Source: Streptomyces mexicanus
GTDB lineage: Bacteria > Actinomycetota > Actinomycetes > Streptomycetales > Streptomycetaceae
Length of the DNA: 46,672 nt
Assembly (NCBI RefSeq): GCF_902506575.1
Contig: NZ_LR732544.1
Location: 1,989,793-2,036,464, forward strand
Direction: 5' to 3'
In this document: positions 1-6,851 of the stretch, piece by piece
Layout: each line of letters begins with the position of its first letter
How positions within the stretch are numbered: the stretch's first letter is position 1
The notes under the pieces: generated by a model
Database searches by the model: none
Told to the model about the DNA's origin: nothing
What the model saw: only the letters and a program-made list of their open reading frames with translations
Program-made: the position numbers and the translations under genes

Positions 1-29
1 GTCTCGGCGAGGGCGGTGCGTGCGGACAC
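1..29 (-). CDS. Possible start of a leftward gene cut by the window edge
   Basis: A GTG at 27-29 on the minus strand opens a frame reading VSARTALAE to the window edge. There is no Shine-Dalgarno sequence, but a -10-like CAGGGT lies only 5 bases upstream and a TTGACC -35 lies 19 bases beyond that, which fits a leaderless transcript. Only nine residues are visible, so no product can be assigned. From memory, in S. coelicolor a SoxR target (ecaA, SCO1909) lies near the dapA region, which would fit the promoter seen here, but this is unverified. Confidence 0.4.
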
Positions 30-34
30 CGACC

Positions 35-65
35 ACCCTGTGACCTCGACTTCGCTTGAGGTCAA
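35..65 (-). promoter_or_regulatory. MerR/SoxR-type promoter with 19-bp spacer and dyad
   Basis: Minus-strand -35 TTGACC (60-65) and a poor -10 CAGGGT (35-40) are separated by 19 bp, the over-long spacing typical of MerR-family promoters. Perfect arms TGACCTC (41-47) and GAGGTCA (58-64) form a dyad inside the spacer, containing CCTCAAG as in SoxR boxes; the other half-site (GTCGAGG) deviates. It points to the partial leftward gene starting at 29. Assignment to SoxR is inference. Confidence 0.5.
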
Positions 66-177
66 GTGGTCCGAGGGACCGAGGGGCTGAGCGGCCCGAG
101 GGGCCGCCAGAGGGCCGCGGTGGACGGTCCGGGGGGCGCGGTGGCCCGAGGTGAGCGGGTGGGCGGGACACGGGAAA

Positions 178-206
178 GGCCGCCCCAGCCGTACGGTGGG
201 GCGGCC
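178..206. terminator. Perfect 10-bp hairpin, likely terminator
   Basis: GGCCGCCCCA (178-187) pairs perfectly with TGGGGCGGCC (197-206) around a 9-base loop. It is preceded by AAA and followed by TT. It lies downstream of the minus-strand operon ending at 322, so it probably terminates it. The rest of 66-321 shows no convincing gene. Confidence 0.7.
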
Positions 207-321
207 TTCAGGTGGCTCGCGGCGCCTGCCGTGGACCGGCTCCTCACGATGGTGCCCTGAGCAGTCGGTCACCGGCGGCGGTCACGCGCGGTGGTCACGT
301 GGTGTGCTCACGCGCGGCCGG

Positions 322-891
322 TCACGGGCACCTGGTGCGTCGGCGGGCCAGCAGCGCGAGGGTCACCAGCGCCGCGCCCGCCGCACCCGCGATCATCACC
401 GTGCGCGGGTGACTGCGGCAGGCCTGCACGGCGTCGCTGACGGGCCGCGCCACCGAGCGCCCCGCGCGGCCGGCCGTCCGCTGCACCCGGTCTCCTGCCT
501 GGCCGGCCGTCTCCCGCACCTGCTGCCGGGTCTGCCCGGCCTTCTCCTGGGTGCGCCGGCCGACCTGCCCGGCGCCGTCCTGCGCCCGGTGGCCCACCCG
601 GCTCGCCTTCTCCTGCGCGCGGTGCCCGGCGTGGCTGACCTTCTCCTGTGCGCGGTGCCCGGCCTGCGCGGCGGTGCTGCGCAACTGGACCGTCATCGCG
701 CCGGCCTTGTCGCGCAGATCGGTCGCGCGCGCCCGGGCACGGCCCTTCACGTCGGCCTTCGCGGCCAGTTCCTCGACCGTGTCACCGAGTTGGCGCCGGG
801 TCCGCTCGATCTGCAGCCGCAACTCGTCGGGGCCTTTCGCGCCGACGGCGCGCGCGGCACCGCCGTCCGCCCCCTGGGTCCTGTCCGTCAT
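322..891 (-). CDS. DUF3618 family protein with 11-residue repeats
   Basis: A 189-residue protein starting MTDRTQGADGG. Residues 21-50 (PDELRLQIERTRRQLGDTVE) match the short DUF3618 motif. Residues 77-153 hold seven consecutive 11-residue units of the type AGHRAQEKASR, predicted as an amphipathic, highly basic helix like LEA or apolipoprotein 11-mers. A C-terminal hydrophobic segment (about 164-182) ending in RRR looks like a membrane anchor, so the repeats probably lie along the membrane surface. The start at 891 overlaps the stop of the Holin-X gene (ATGA), indicating translational coupling. Function is unknown; such proteins accompany Holin-X proteins in Streptomyces and a role in membrane or envelope stress is only a guess. 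An in-frame upstream start at 1056 would run deep into the neighbour and was rejected. Confidence 0.85.
   Translation of the reverse strand: MTDRTQGADGGAARAVGAKGPDELRLQIERTRRQLGDTVEELAAKADVKGRARARATDLRDKAGAMTVQLRSTAAQAGHRAQEKVSHAGHRAQEKASRVGHRAQDGAGQVGRRTQEKAGQTRQQVRETAGQAGDRVQRTAGRAGRSVARPVSDAVQACRSHPRTVMIAGAAGAALVTLALLARRRTRCP
433..663 (-). repeat. Seven tandem 33-bp (11-residue) units in the DUF3618 gene
   Basis: Codons for residues 77-153 fall into seven 33-bp units. The first three (AGHRAQEKVSH, AGHRAQEKASR, VGHRAQDGAGQ) are very similar, later ones degenerate. The period is a multiple of 3, so copy-number change would keep the frame. Confidence 0.85.
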
Positions 892-1340
892 CGGTGGTGC
901 GCCCTTTCCTTGATCTCCTCGACATCCGCCCGGACGCTGCCGATCGTCCGCTGCGGTGTGGGCGGTCCGATCCGCCGCAACTGGGCCCGGCCGGTCAGGG
1001 CCAGCGCTCCGGCGATCAGGAACAGCACACCGGCCACGACCAGCGCCGCCGCCCATACGGGCAGCACCAGTGAGAGGGCCGCGCCGGCCGCTCCGGCGAG
1101 CGCGAACAGGCCGACGTAGCCGAAGGCGCCCGCGGCGCCCAGCAGTCCGCCGCCGCGTCCCGCGCGCCGGCCCTTCGCCGACAGTTCCTCCTTGGCGAGG
1201 GCCACTTCCTGCCGTACCAGCAGGGAGAGCTGTTCGGTGGCCTGGTGAACGAGGTCGCCCACCGAGCGCTGGCCCGTCGGGTGTCCGTTCACCGAGCGGC
1301 GCTCGTCGTGCACAGTTCTGGCGTCGATGGTCCCGGTCAC
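888..1340 (-). CDS. Actinobacterial Holin-X family membrane protein
   Basis: A 150-residue protein from GTG at 1340, chosen because GAGAGGAGG lies at a normal distance upstream. The N-terminal half (VGDLVHQATEQLSLLVRQEVALAKEEL) is an amphipathic helix. It is followed by two hydrophobic segments, about residues 55-80 and 85-110, and a charged tail. This is the layout of the phage holin family/Holin-X (PF07332-type) proteins common in actinobacteria; despite the name no phage genes are nearby. It overlaps the DUF3618 start by 4 bp and follows the Cys-rich gene by 55 bp, so it belongs to the same minus-strand set. Real function unknown. Confidence 0.8.
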   Translation of the reverse strand: MTGTIDARTVHDERRSVNGHPTGQRSVGDLVHQATEQLSLLVRQEVALAKEELSAKGRRAGRGGGLLGAAGAFGYVGLFALAGAAGAALSLVLPVWAAALVVAGVLFLIAGALALTGRAQLRRIGPPTPQRTIGSVRADVEEIKERAHHR

Positions 1341-1395
1341 GGTGTCCCGCCTCCTCTCGGTCCGGAACACCCCGGGTACCCCGGGCGGGGCCGCG

Positions 1396-2115
1396 TTACC
1401 CGTGCCCCGTGCCGCCCGCCCCGCGCTCGCCGAGCCGGGCCAGCTGGGTCTGGAACCAGTCGAGCCTCGCCTGCAACAAAGCGGCCTCCGCGACGAGTTC
1501 GGGCACACCGAGCCCGTCGGGCCCGCCCGCTCCGGCGGGCTCACCGGGCGCCCCGGCCACGTCGACGGCACCGCCCGCCCCGCCCTCGGCGAGGACCCGC
1601 AGCCCGTTCCCGGCCAGCCGGGCGAACCCCGCGAGCGTGACGGAGGTACGGCCGCGCACACAGCCCGCGCACACACCGGTCAGCGCCCGTACGCCGGGCC
1701 GCCCCCAGCCGGCGTCGGCCAGGGCGACGGCGGGCGCCCCGCACGCGCAGGGGCCGACGGTCATGGTGCGCACCCGCTGGCGGGCGTAACGGAAGCCGCG
1801 CTCGAAGCGGATGTAGGCGCCGAGGACCGAGACCTCCAGGAGCACGGCGGTGCGGTGCTCGGCGGTGCACAGCAGGGCCTCGGCGGCGGTGCGCTCGTGC
1901 ACGCAGTGGAAGCCGCAGTCGCACAGCCGGGCGGGCGGGCGGTGGCGGCGGCCGTACACGCAGGCCGCGTCCGCGACGACGCCGTAGGGCAGCGCACCGC
2001 CGAGCGACACTCCGGTGAAGCCTGCCCAGGTGCCGTCCTGGGACAGCACCGGGTGGGCGATCTTGTAGCCGGTCGGCGGCTCCGTCGGGCGTTCCGTCGG
2101 CAGCCGCAGCCTCAT
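1396..2115 (-). CDS. Cysteine-rich conserved protein of unknown function
   Basis: A 239-residue protein starting MRLRLPTERPTEPP, coupled to the 53-aa gene upstream by an ATGA overlap. Cysteine clusters CDCGFHC, PCACGAP and VCAGC suggest zinc ribbons or another metal site. The middle segment (AVLLEVSVLGAYIRFERGFRYARQRV) is strand-like. The C-terminal 70 residues are Gly/Ala/Pro-rich and end in a helix with LDWFQTQLARL. I do not recognise the family; similar proteins are, from memory, conserved near dapA in Streptomyces. The three ribbons could bind a nucleic acid or simply be structural. Confidence 0.7.
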   Translation of the reverse strand: MRLRLPTERPTEPPTGYKIAHPVLSQDGTWAGFTGVSLGGALPYGVVADAACVYGRRHRPPARLCDCGFHCVHERTAAEALLCTAEHRTAVLLEVSVLGAYIRFERGFRYARQRVRTMTVGPCACGAPAVALADAGWGRPGVRALTGVCAGCVRGRTSVTLAGFARLAGNGLRVLAEGGAGGAVDVAGAPGEPAGAGGPDGLGVPELVAEAALLQARLDWFQTQLARLGERGAGGTGHG

Positions 2116-2273
2116 CGGGCGGCCGGGACCTCTTCGGGTTCTTCGGACGCGGCGGCCCGCGGTGCGAGGGTGCCCTCGACGCGCTCGCGGTCGGGGTGCT
2201 CGACCTCCTCGGGGGTGAGCCGCGGCTGCTGCTCCTGCGCGACTCCGGTGGCCAGTGCCTTGCCGAGCTTCAT
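2112..2273 (-). CDS. 53-residue protein of unknown function
   Basis: The frame begins MKLGKALATGVAQ and is preceded by GGAGG at 4-bp spacing. It ends in an ATGA overlap with the Cys-rich gene, which argues that it is translated. The rest is Pro/Glu-rich and acidic (LTPEEVEHPDRE, ASEEPEEVPAAR), so probably disordered after a short N-terminal helix. No domain recognised. It is the first gene of the set running to 322 and diverges from dapA. Confidence 0.6.
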   Translation of the reverse strand: MKLGKALATGVAQEQQPRLTPEEVEHPDRERVEGTLAPRAAASEEPEEVPAAR

Positions 2274-2432
2274 GACGCCTCCATGAGCTGCCGGTCGGTG
2301 ACCTCCTGAACCATGGTGACCCATCCGGGCGGGTTTGCCCACAGGGCAGAGCGCGATCGTGAAGCAAAGCTTTCCCGTACAGCGCAGGAGAATTAAGTGG
2401 AGCTGTAGGAAGGTGGTGGCGACACTGTCGGC

Positions 2433-3338
2433 ATGACATCACCGGTCACACCTGCACCACTCCTGGGCCGTGCCCTGTGCGCCATGATCACGCCGTTCAC
2501 CGCCGCCTCGGACGCGCCGGACCTGCCGGGCGCCCAGCACCTCGCCGCCCGCCTGGTGGCCGAGGGATGTGACGGCCTGGTGCTCAACGGCACGACGGGC
2601 GAGTCGCCGACCACGACGGACGCCGAGAAGGCGGCGTTGATCCGGGCGGTGCGCGAGGCGGTCGGCGAGCGGGCCTCGATCATCGCGGGCGTGGGCACCT
2701 CTGACACCCGGCACACCGTGGAACTCGCCCGCGCGGCCCACAAGGCGGGGGCCGACGCCGTGCTGGTGGTGACGCCGTACTACAGCAAGCCGCCGCAGGA
2801 CGCGGTCGAGGCGCACTTCCGCGCCGTCGCGGACGCAAGCCCCCTGCCCGTCGTGCTCTACGACATCCCCGCCCGCACCGGCACCCGCATCGAACCCGAC
2901 ACCCTGCTCCGGCTCGCCGAGCACCCCGGCATCGTTGCGGTGAAGGACTGCTCCGGTGATCTGCTCGGCATCCAGAAGGTGCTGGCACACAGCCAGTTGG
3001 CCGTCTACGCCGGCAGCGACGAACACAACCTCGCGCTGTACGCGGTGGGCGGCACCGGCTACGTCAGCACGGTGGCGAACGCGGTCCCGCGTCACCTGCG
3101 CGCCGTGCTGGAGGCGTTCGACGCGGGCGACACCGCCCGGGCCGCCCGGCTCCAGCAACAGGCCACCGAACTCATCGAGTTGACGCTGCATGCGGGACTG
3201 CCCGGCACGGTCACCGTCAAGGGCCTGCTCGGCGCCCTCGGGCTTCCGGCGGGCCCGGTCCGCGCGCCCCTGCGGCCGGCCGCCCCGGCCGCGGTCGACG
3301 CTCTGCTGGCCGCGTACGCGCGGCTGACCGCGGGGTGA
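2433..3338 (+). CDS. dapA: 4-hydroxy-tetrahydrodipicolinate synthase
   Basis: Condenses pyruvate and aspartate semialdehyde in the diaminopimelate/lysine pathway; cytoplasmic TIM barrel of the usual length (301 residues). Visible family signatures are NGTTGESPT (substrate-binding loop), VTPYYSKP, YDIPARTG with the catalytic-triad Tyr, and IVAVKDCSGD with the Schiff-base Lys. The start at 2433 is the only in-frame ATG before the conserved ALCAMITPF segment; the purine-rich GGAAGG is about 20 bp upstream, so the ribosome site is weak. It is monocistronic and ends against the 3404-3436 terminator. Streptomyces usually carry more than one dapA-like gene, so an aldolase of the same superfamily with another substrate is possible. 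dapD nearby favours the lysine role. Confidence 0.88.
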   Translation: MTSPVTPAPLLGRALCAMITPFTAASDAPDLPGAQHLAARLVAEGCDGLVLNGTTGESPTTTDAEKAALIRAVREAVGERASIIAGVGTSDTRHTVELARAAHKAGADAVLVVTPYYSKPPQDAVEAHFRAVADASPLPVVLYDIPARTGTRIEPDTLLRLAEHPGIVAVKDCSGDLLGIQKVLAHSQLAVYAGSDEHNLALYAVGGTGYVSTVANAVPRHLRAVLEAFDAGDTARAARLQQQATELIELTLHAGLPGTVTVKGLLGALGLPAGPVRAPLRPAAPAAVDALLAAYARLTAG

Positions 3339-3403
3339 GCGTCGGAGACGATCGTGACGGCGGCCGCCCTGCGGCCGAGCGGACGGAGCACAGCGGCGCA
3401 CCC

Positions 3404-3436
3404 GCCTCCGGCCCGCGTGTACCTCGGGCCGGAGGC
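3404..3436. terminator. 12-bp perfect hairpin between convergent genes
   Basis: GCCTCCGGCCCG (3404-3415) pairs with CGGGCCGGAGGC (3425-3436), loop of 9. It lies between dapA (plus) and the DUF4242 gene (minus), so it probably terminates both. Confidence 0.8.
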
Positions 3437-3460
3437 CGCTCGGACGCTCGGGCTCGCGGG

Positions 3461-3484
3461 CGGTCAGGCGGTCAGGCGGTCAGG
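3461..3484. repeat. Three tandem CGGTCAGG octamers
   Basis: Three perfect 8-bp units run across the stop codon of the DUF4242 gene (TGA is supplied by the last unit, 3480-3482). The unit is not a multiple of three, so slippage could change the 3' end of the gene or the following spacer. Confidence 0.8.
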
Positions 3485-3728
3485 CGGTGAAGGGGATCGG
3501 GTGGATCTCGTCGGGGCGGTGCCCGGCGCGTTCGTGGACGCGCCGCACCGCTTCGGCCGAGGGCGCCTCGGAGAGGCAGTAGACGATCCCGGACTCCGGG
3601 TCCGCCCAGGCCTGCTCGAAGTGGACGCCTTCCTCCTTCTCGACGGCGAGATCGGCCTCGTGCGCCTGGTGCAACTGGTCGGCCGTGATGCCCTGCATCC
3701 CGTGATGGACGTCCATGAACCGGGGCAT
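3480..3728 (-). CDS. DUF4242 small protein (SCO4226-like, possible nickel binder)
   Basis: An 82-residue protein starting MPRFMDVHHGM, with GGAAGGAGG upstream at proper spacing. The pattern FMDVHHGM, AHEADLAVEKEEGVHF, WADPESGIVYCLSEAPS and IHPIPF is that of the DUF4242 ferredoxin-like-fold family. An 82-residue member from S. coelicolor (SCO4226) was reported, to my recollection, to bind nickel. The His residues at 8 and 9 and the conserved Glu/His (E34, H36) could be ligands here. A longer start at 3821 is possible but its extra sequence is low-complexity. It stands alone between two terminator-like regions; role unknown. Confidence 0.8.
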   Translation of the reverse strand: MPRFMDVHHGMQGITADQLHQAHEADLAVEKEEGVHFEQAWADPESGIVYCLSEAPSAEAVRRVHERAGHRPDEIHPIPFTA

Positions 3729-3902
3729 GGGAGCACGCCTCCTTCCGGCTGCCGTGTCCCGGCGTCCGAACGGCGCCGGGCCGGCTCGCCCTGCTCTGTC
3801 CTCTCCATCCTGGGCCCGCACGGCCGTGCGGGCGACCAGGGGCCGGGCCGGTCCGCGAGGCGGCGGAGGCGACCGCCTCGGTGACCGGCCGGGGCCGCGG
3901 GG

Positions 3903-4889
3903 TCAGTTGTGGCTGTGCAGGATCTCGTTCAGGCCGCCCCAGACCGCGTTGTTCGGGCGGGCCTCGACCGCGCCGGTGACCGAGTTGCGGCGGAAGAGGA
4001 TGTTGGAGGCGCCGTTCAGCTCGCGGGCCTTGACGATCTGGCCGTCGGGCAGGGTCACACGGGTGCCCGCGGTGACGTACAGGCCGGCCTCGACCACGCA
4101 CTCGTCGCCGAGCGCGATGCCCACGCCCGCCTCGGCACCGATCAGGCAGCGCTCGCCGATGGAGATGATCACATTGCCGCCGCCGGAGAGGGTACCCATG
4201 GTGGAGGCGCCGCCGCCGATGTCCGAGCCGTCGCCGATCACGACGCCGGCGGAGATGCGGCCCTCGACCATGGAGGTGCCGAGGGTGCCCGCGTTGAAGT
4301 TGACGAAGCCTTCGTGCATGACCGTGGTGCCCTCGGCGAGGTGGGCGCCCAGGCGGACCCGGTCGGCGTCGGCGATGCGCACGCCCTTGGGGACGACGTA
4401 GTCCGTCATGCGGGGGAACTTGTCGATCGAGGTGACCTGCAGGTGCAGGCCCTCGGCGCGGGCGTTCAGGCGCACCTTCTCGATGTCGTCCACGGCGACC
4501 GGGCCGAGCGAGGTCCAGGCGACGTTGGCGAGGTGACCGAAGATGCCGTCCAGGGACTGGCCGTGCGGCTTGACCAGGCGGTGCGAGAGCAGGTGCAGGC
4601 GCAGGTAGACGTCGTGGGCGTCGATCGGCTTCTCGTCCAGCGAGGCGATGACCGTGCGGACCGCTACCACCTCCACGCCCCGGCGGGCGTCCGGGCCGAT
4701 GGCCGCCGTCGCGCCGCCGCCCAGCAGCTGCGCGGCCTGCTCGGCGGACAGCCGCTCGGTACCGGCCGGTCCGGGCTGGTCCGTCAGCTCGGGCGCGGGG
4801 AACCAGGTGTCGAGAACGGTGCCGTCGGAGGCGATCGTGGCAAGTCCGGCGGCCACGGCGCCGGTGGTGCGGGTAGCAGACTCGGTCAT
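3903..4889 (-). CDS. dapD: 2,3,4,5-tetrahydropyridine-2,6-dicarboxylate N-succinyltransferase
   Basis: Transfers succinyl from succinyl-CoA in the succinylase branch of diaminopimelate synthesis. The 328-residue length and N-terminal domain are those of the actinobacterial DapD type. The C-terminal half is a left-handed beta-helix with hexapeptide repeats ([40 protein letters not shown]), and [14 protein letters not shown] matches the active-site region. The ATG at 4889 follows a -10-like TAGGTT by 7 bases with no ribosome site, consistent with a leaderless mRNA. It lies 45 bp after the TetR gene on the same strand but appears to have its own promoter. Confidence 0.9.
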   Translation of the reverse strand: MTESATRTTGAVAAGLATIASDGTVLDTWFPAPELTDQPGPAGTERLSAEQAAQLLGGGATAAIGPDARRGVEVVAVRTVIASLDEKPIDAHDVYLRLHLLSHRLVKPHGQSLDGIFGHLANVAWTSLGPVAVDDIEKVRLNARAEGLHLQVTSIDKFPRMTDYVVPKGVRIADADRVRLGAHLAEGTTVMHEGFVNFNAGTLGTSMVEGRISAGVVIGDGSDIGGGASTMGTLSGGGNVIISIGERCLIGAEAGVGIALGDECVVEAGLYVTAGTRVTLPDGQIVKARELNGASNILFRRNSVTGAVEARPNNAVWGGLNEILHSHN

Positions 4890-4896
4890 GGGACAA

Positions 4897-4902
4897 AACC
4901 TA
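4897..4902 (-). promoter_or_regulatory. dapD -10 element, leaderless start
   Basis: TAGGTT on the minus strand lies 7 bases before the dapD ATG, so transcription would begin at or next to the start codon. The -35 is not clear. The adjoining CCTAACGTGAGC on the plus strand resembles CCTAACGTGACC next to the 12720 palindrome. Confidence 0.45.
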
Positions 4903-4934
4903 ACGTGAGCGGGGTCGTGAGGGCGAACCGCGTC

Positions 4935-5567
4935 TCACCTGCCGGGCGCGGCGTCAGGGGCCGGTCGGGGCCCGGGGCCGGCAGGTGATCCAGGCGCGGC
5001 GCCAGGGGGCGATCCGGGCGCGACGGCGGGGCGGCCGATGACCCGCGCCAGCACCTCGCGCGCGTACGCCTCGTCGTACGGCGTGCCCGTGAGCAGCGCC
5101 TGTAGACAGATGCCGTCCATCAGCGCCACCAGCGCGCGGGCGGTGACCGGGTCGGTGCGGCGGGCGAGCAGCGCGGCCAGGTCGTCGGCCCACTCGGCGG
5201 CCACCGGGCGCAGGGCGGGGCGGCGCAGGGCGGCGAGATACAGCTCGTACTCCAGTTCCACCCCGGTGCGGTCGCCCGCCAGCCACTCCCCCATCAGGCC
5301 CGCCAGTTCCCCGGCGAGGTCGGCACCCGGATCGCTCAGCCCGCCGCGGGCGGCGATCACCTTGGCGAAGCCCTCACTGGCCTGGCGCAGGGCGGAGACC
5401 AGCAGGTCGTCCAGGGTGGCGAAGTGGTACGTCGTGGAGCCCAGCGGGACGTCCGCCTCGGCCGCCACCGTGCGGTGGCTCAGACCGGCGATGCCCTTGC
5501 GGCCCACCACGCGGATCGCCGCGTCGATGATCCGCTGCCGGCGCTCGGGGTCGTAGCGGCGGGGCAT
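4935..5567 (-). CDS. TetR-family regulator, partner of the SMR transporter
   Basis: A 210-residue protein. Residues 1-55 hold a TetR helix-turn-helix (RRQRIIDAAIRVVGRKGIAGLSHRTVAAEADVP, then GSTTYHFATLDDLL). Residues 60-175 are the helical ligand domain, and a Pro/Gly/Ala-rich disordered tail follows. The start overlaps the SMR stop by one base (TGATG), so the two are cotranscribed and coupled. TetR repressors paired with SMR pumps usually repress their own operon in the absence of a toxic ligand; the perfect palindrome at 5907-5928 is the natural operator candidate. Ligand unknown, probably a lipophilic cation. Confidence 0.88.
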   Translation of the reverse strand: MPRRYDPERRQRIIDAAIRVVGRKGIAGLSHRTVAAEADVPLGSTTYHFATLDDLLVSALRQASEGFAKVIAARGGLSDPGADLAGELAGLMGEWLAGDRTGVELEYELYLAALRRPALRPVAAEWADDLAALLARRTDPVTARALVALMDGICLQALLTGTPYDEAYAREVLARVIGRPAVAPGSPPGAAPGSPAGPGPRPAPDAAPGR

Positions 5568-5887
5568 CAGTGCGCTCCGCCGAGGTTCAGCACCACCACG
5601 CCGCCGATGATCAGCACGATCCCGGCGATCTTGGCCGCGTCGAGGCCCTCGCCGAACAGGAGCAGGCCGAGCGCGGCGACGGCCGCGGTGCCGATGCCGG
5701 ACCAGATGGCGTAGGCCGTGCCGATGGACACCGACTTCAGGGTCTGGGCCAGCAGCAGGAAGGACAGCACATAGCCGAGGAGGGTCACCAGCGACGGCCC
5801 GAGCCGGCTGAAGCCCTCGCTGTACTTCATCGCGGTGGTGGCGGCGACTTCCGCGGCGATGGCGCCGGCGAGCATCACGTATCCCAT
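5567..5887 (-). CDS. Small multidrug resistance (SMR) efflux protein
   Basis: A 106-residue protein with four transmembrane helices. The first has the essential Glu in the motif AGAIAAEVAATTAMKYSEGF (E14 of EmrE). GTAYAIWSGIGTA matches the conserved third-helix region of EmrE/QacC types, and the length is normal for the family. Members work as antiparallel dimers in the inner membrane and exchange protons for cationic drugs; guanidinium exporters are a related subgroup, and the WSGIG motif favours the multidrug subgroup. A -10 TACGCT lies 7 bases before the ATG, so the transcript is likely leaderless. Followed directly by its TetR regulator. Confidence 0.9.
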   Translation of the reverse strand: MGYVMLAGAIAAEVAATTAMKYSEGFSRLGPSLVTLLGYVLSFLLLAQTLKSVSIGTAYAIWSGIGTAAVAALGLLLFGEGLDAAKIAGIVLIIGGVVVLNLGGAH

Positions 5888-5906
5888 GCCGGGGAGCGTA
5901 CCGGCC

Positions 5907-5928
5907 GTTGTGTACGGCCGTACACAAC
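5907..5928. promoter_or_regulatory. Perfect 22-bp palindrome, probable TetR operator
   Basis: The core TTGTGTACGGCCGTACACAA (5908-5927) is flanked by G and C that also pair. It overlaps the expected -35 of the SMR promoter (-10 TACGCT at 5895-5900). This location suits autorepression by the TetR encoded at 4935-5567. Confidence 0.75.
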
Positions 5929-5950
5929 CGTGCGGCCGTACACGACCGTG
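5915..5950. repeat. Two tandem 18-bp direct repeats next to the operator
   Basis: CGGCCGTACACAACCGTG (5915-5932) is followed immediately by a copy differing at one base (5933-5950). The second copy reproduces half of the palindrome and could be an auxiliary binding site. Confidence 0.75.
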
Positions 5951-5984
5951 CGGTGCGGACCGGCGCGGGCGGGTGCGGACACAG

Positions 5985-6021
5985 GAAGACGGCGGGATCC
6001 CGAACGGATCCCGCCGTCTTC
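5985..6021. terminator. 16-bp perfect hairpin ending the suf operon
   Basis: GAAGACGGCGGGATCC (5985-6000) pairs with GGATCCCGCCGTCTTC (6006-6021), loop CGAAC. It lies 22 bp past the stop of the last suf gene. Confidence 0.88.
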
Positions 6022-6043
6022 TCGTCGGTCTCGGACGTCGATC

Positions 6044-6376
6044 TCAGACGTTGAACCCGAGCGCGCGCAGCTGCTCGCGGCCGTCGTCGGTGATCTTGTC
6101 GGGGCCCCACGGCGGCATCCAGACCCAGTTGATGCGCAGCTCGTTGACGATGCCCTCGGTCGCGGACCGGGCCTGGTCCTCGATGACGTCGGTCAGCGGG
6201 CACGCCGCCGAGGTCAGGGTCATGTCGACGGTGGCCACGTTGGAGTCGTCGATGTGGATGCCGTAGATCAGGCCGAGGTTGACGACGTCGATGCCCAGCT
6301 CGGGGTCGACGACGTCCATCAGGGCCTCGCGGAGTTCCTCCTCCGAGACCGGCTTCATCTCAGCGGTGTCGGTCAT
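6044..6376 (-). CDS. SufT-like iron-sulfur assembly protein (MIP18/DUF59)
   Basis: A 110-residue protein with a DUF59/MIP18 domain: EELREALMDVVDPELGIDVVNLGLIYGI and MTLTSAACPLTDVIEDQ containing the conserved Cys. The C-terminal WVWMPPWGPDKITDDGREQLRALG is typical of the type found at the end of actinobacterial suf operons. SufT proteins assist maturation or delivery of Fe-S clusters. Start at 6376 overlaps the sufU stop (ATGA). The PAAD-like or 1,2-phenylacetyl-CoA epoxidase relatives of DUF59 are less likely given the context. Confidence 0.88.
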   Translation of the reverse strand: MTDTAEMKPVSEEELREALMDVVDPELGIDVVNLGLIYGIHIDDSNVATVDMTLTSAACPLTDVIEDQARSATEGIVNELRINWVWMPPWGPDKITDDGREQLRALGFNV

Positions 6377-6840
6377 GCCGTCTTCCTTTCGGCTTCGGCG
6401 CCGCCCAGCGCCTGGGCCGTCGCGTCCTTCCACGCCATCCAGCTCAGCAGGGCGCACTTGACCCGCGCGGGGTACTTGGAGACGCCGGCGAAGGCGACCG
6501 CGTCCTCCAGCACGTCCTCCATCGCGTCGTCGGGTTCGATCCGGCCCTTGGACTGCATCAGCTCCAGGAAGGTCTCCTGGATCTTCTGCGCCTCGGCCAG
6601 CTCCTTGCCGACCAGGAGGTCGTTGAGCACGGAGGCCGATGCCTGGCTGATGGAACAGCCCTGGCCCTCGTAGCTGACGTCCTCGATCGTCGTGCCGTCG
6701 TACTTGACGCGAAGCGTGATCTCGTCGCCGCACGTCGGGTTCACGTGGTGCACCTCGGCGTCGCCGTCCCGCAAGCCCCGACCGTGCGGGTTCTTGTAGT
6801 GGTCCAGGATGACGTCCTGGTACATGGAGTCCAGCTTCAC
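6373..6840 (-). CDS. sufU: Fe-S/sulfur-relay scaffold protein SufU
   Basis: A 155-residue IscU-like protein. The four ligands of the SufU zinc site are visible: C37 and D39 (NPTCGD), C62 (GCSIS) and C129 (VKCALLSW). SufU also has the extra 18-20 residues between the second and third motif that separate it from IscU, here around residues 90-110. In Gram-positive suf systems it accepts persulfide sulfur from SufS. It follows sufS by 11 bp and is coupled to the next gene. Confidence 0.93.
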   Translation of the reverse strand: MKLDSMYQDVILDHYKNPHGRGLRDGDAEVHHVNPTCGDEITLRVKYDGTTIEDVSYEGQGCSISQASASVLNDLLVGKELAEAQKIQETFLELMQSKGRIEPDDAMEDVLEDAVAFAGVSKYPARVKCALLSWMAWKDATAQALGGAEAERKTA

Positions 6841-6851
6841 GCCTCAGCCCC

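Noticed and set aside
888..1340. Holin-X gene as sign of a prophage
   Set aside because: No lysin, capsid, integrase or att-like repeats; such proteins are common chromosomal genes in Streptomyces.
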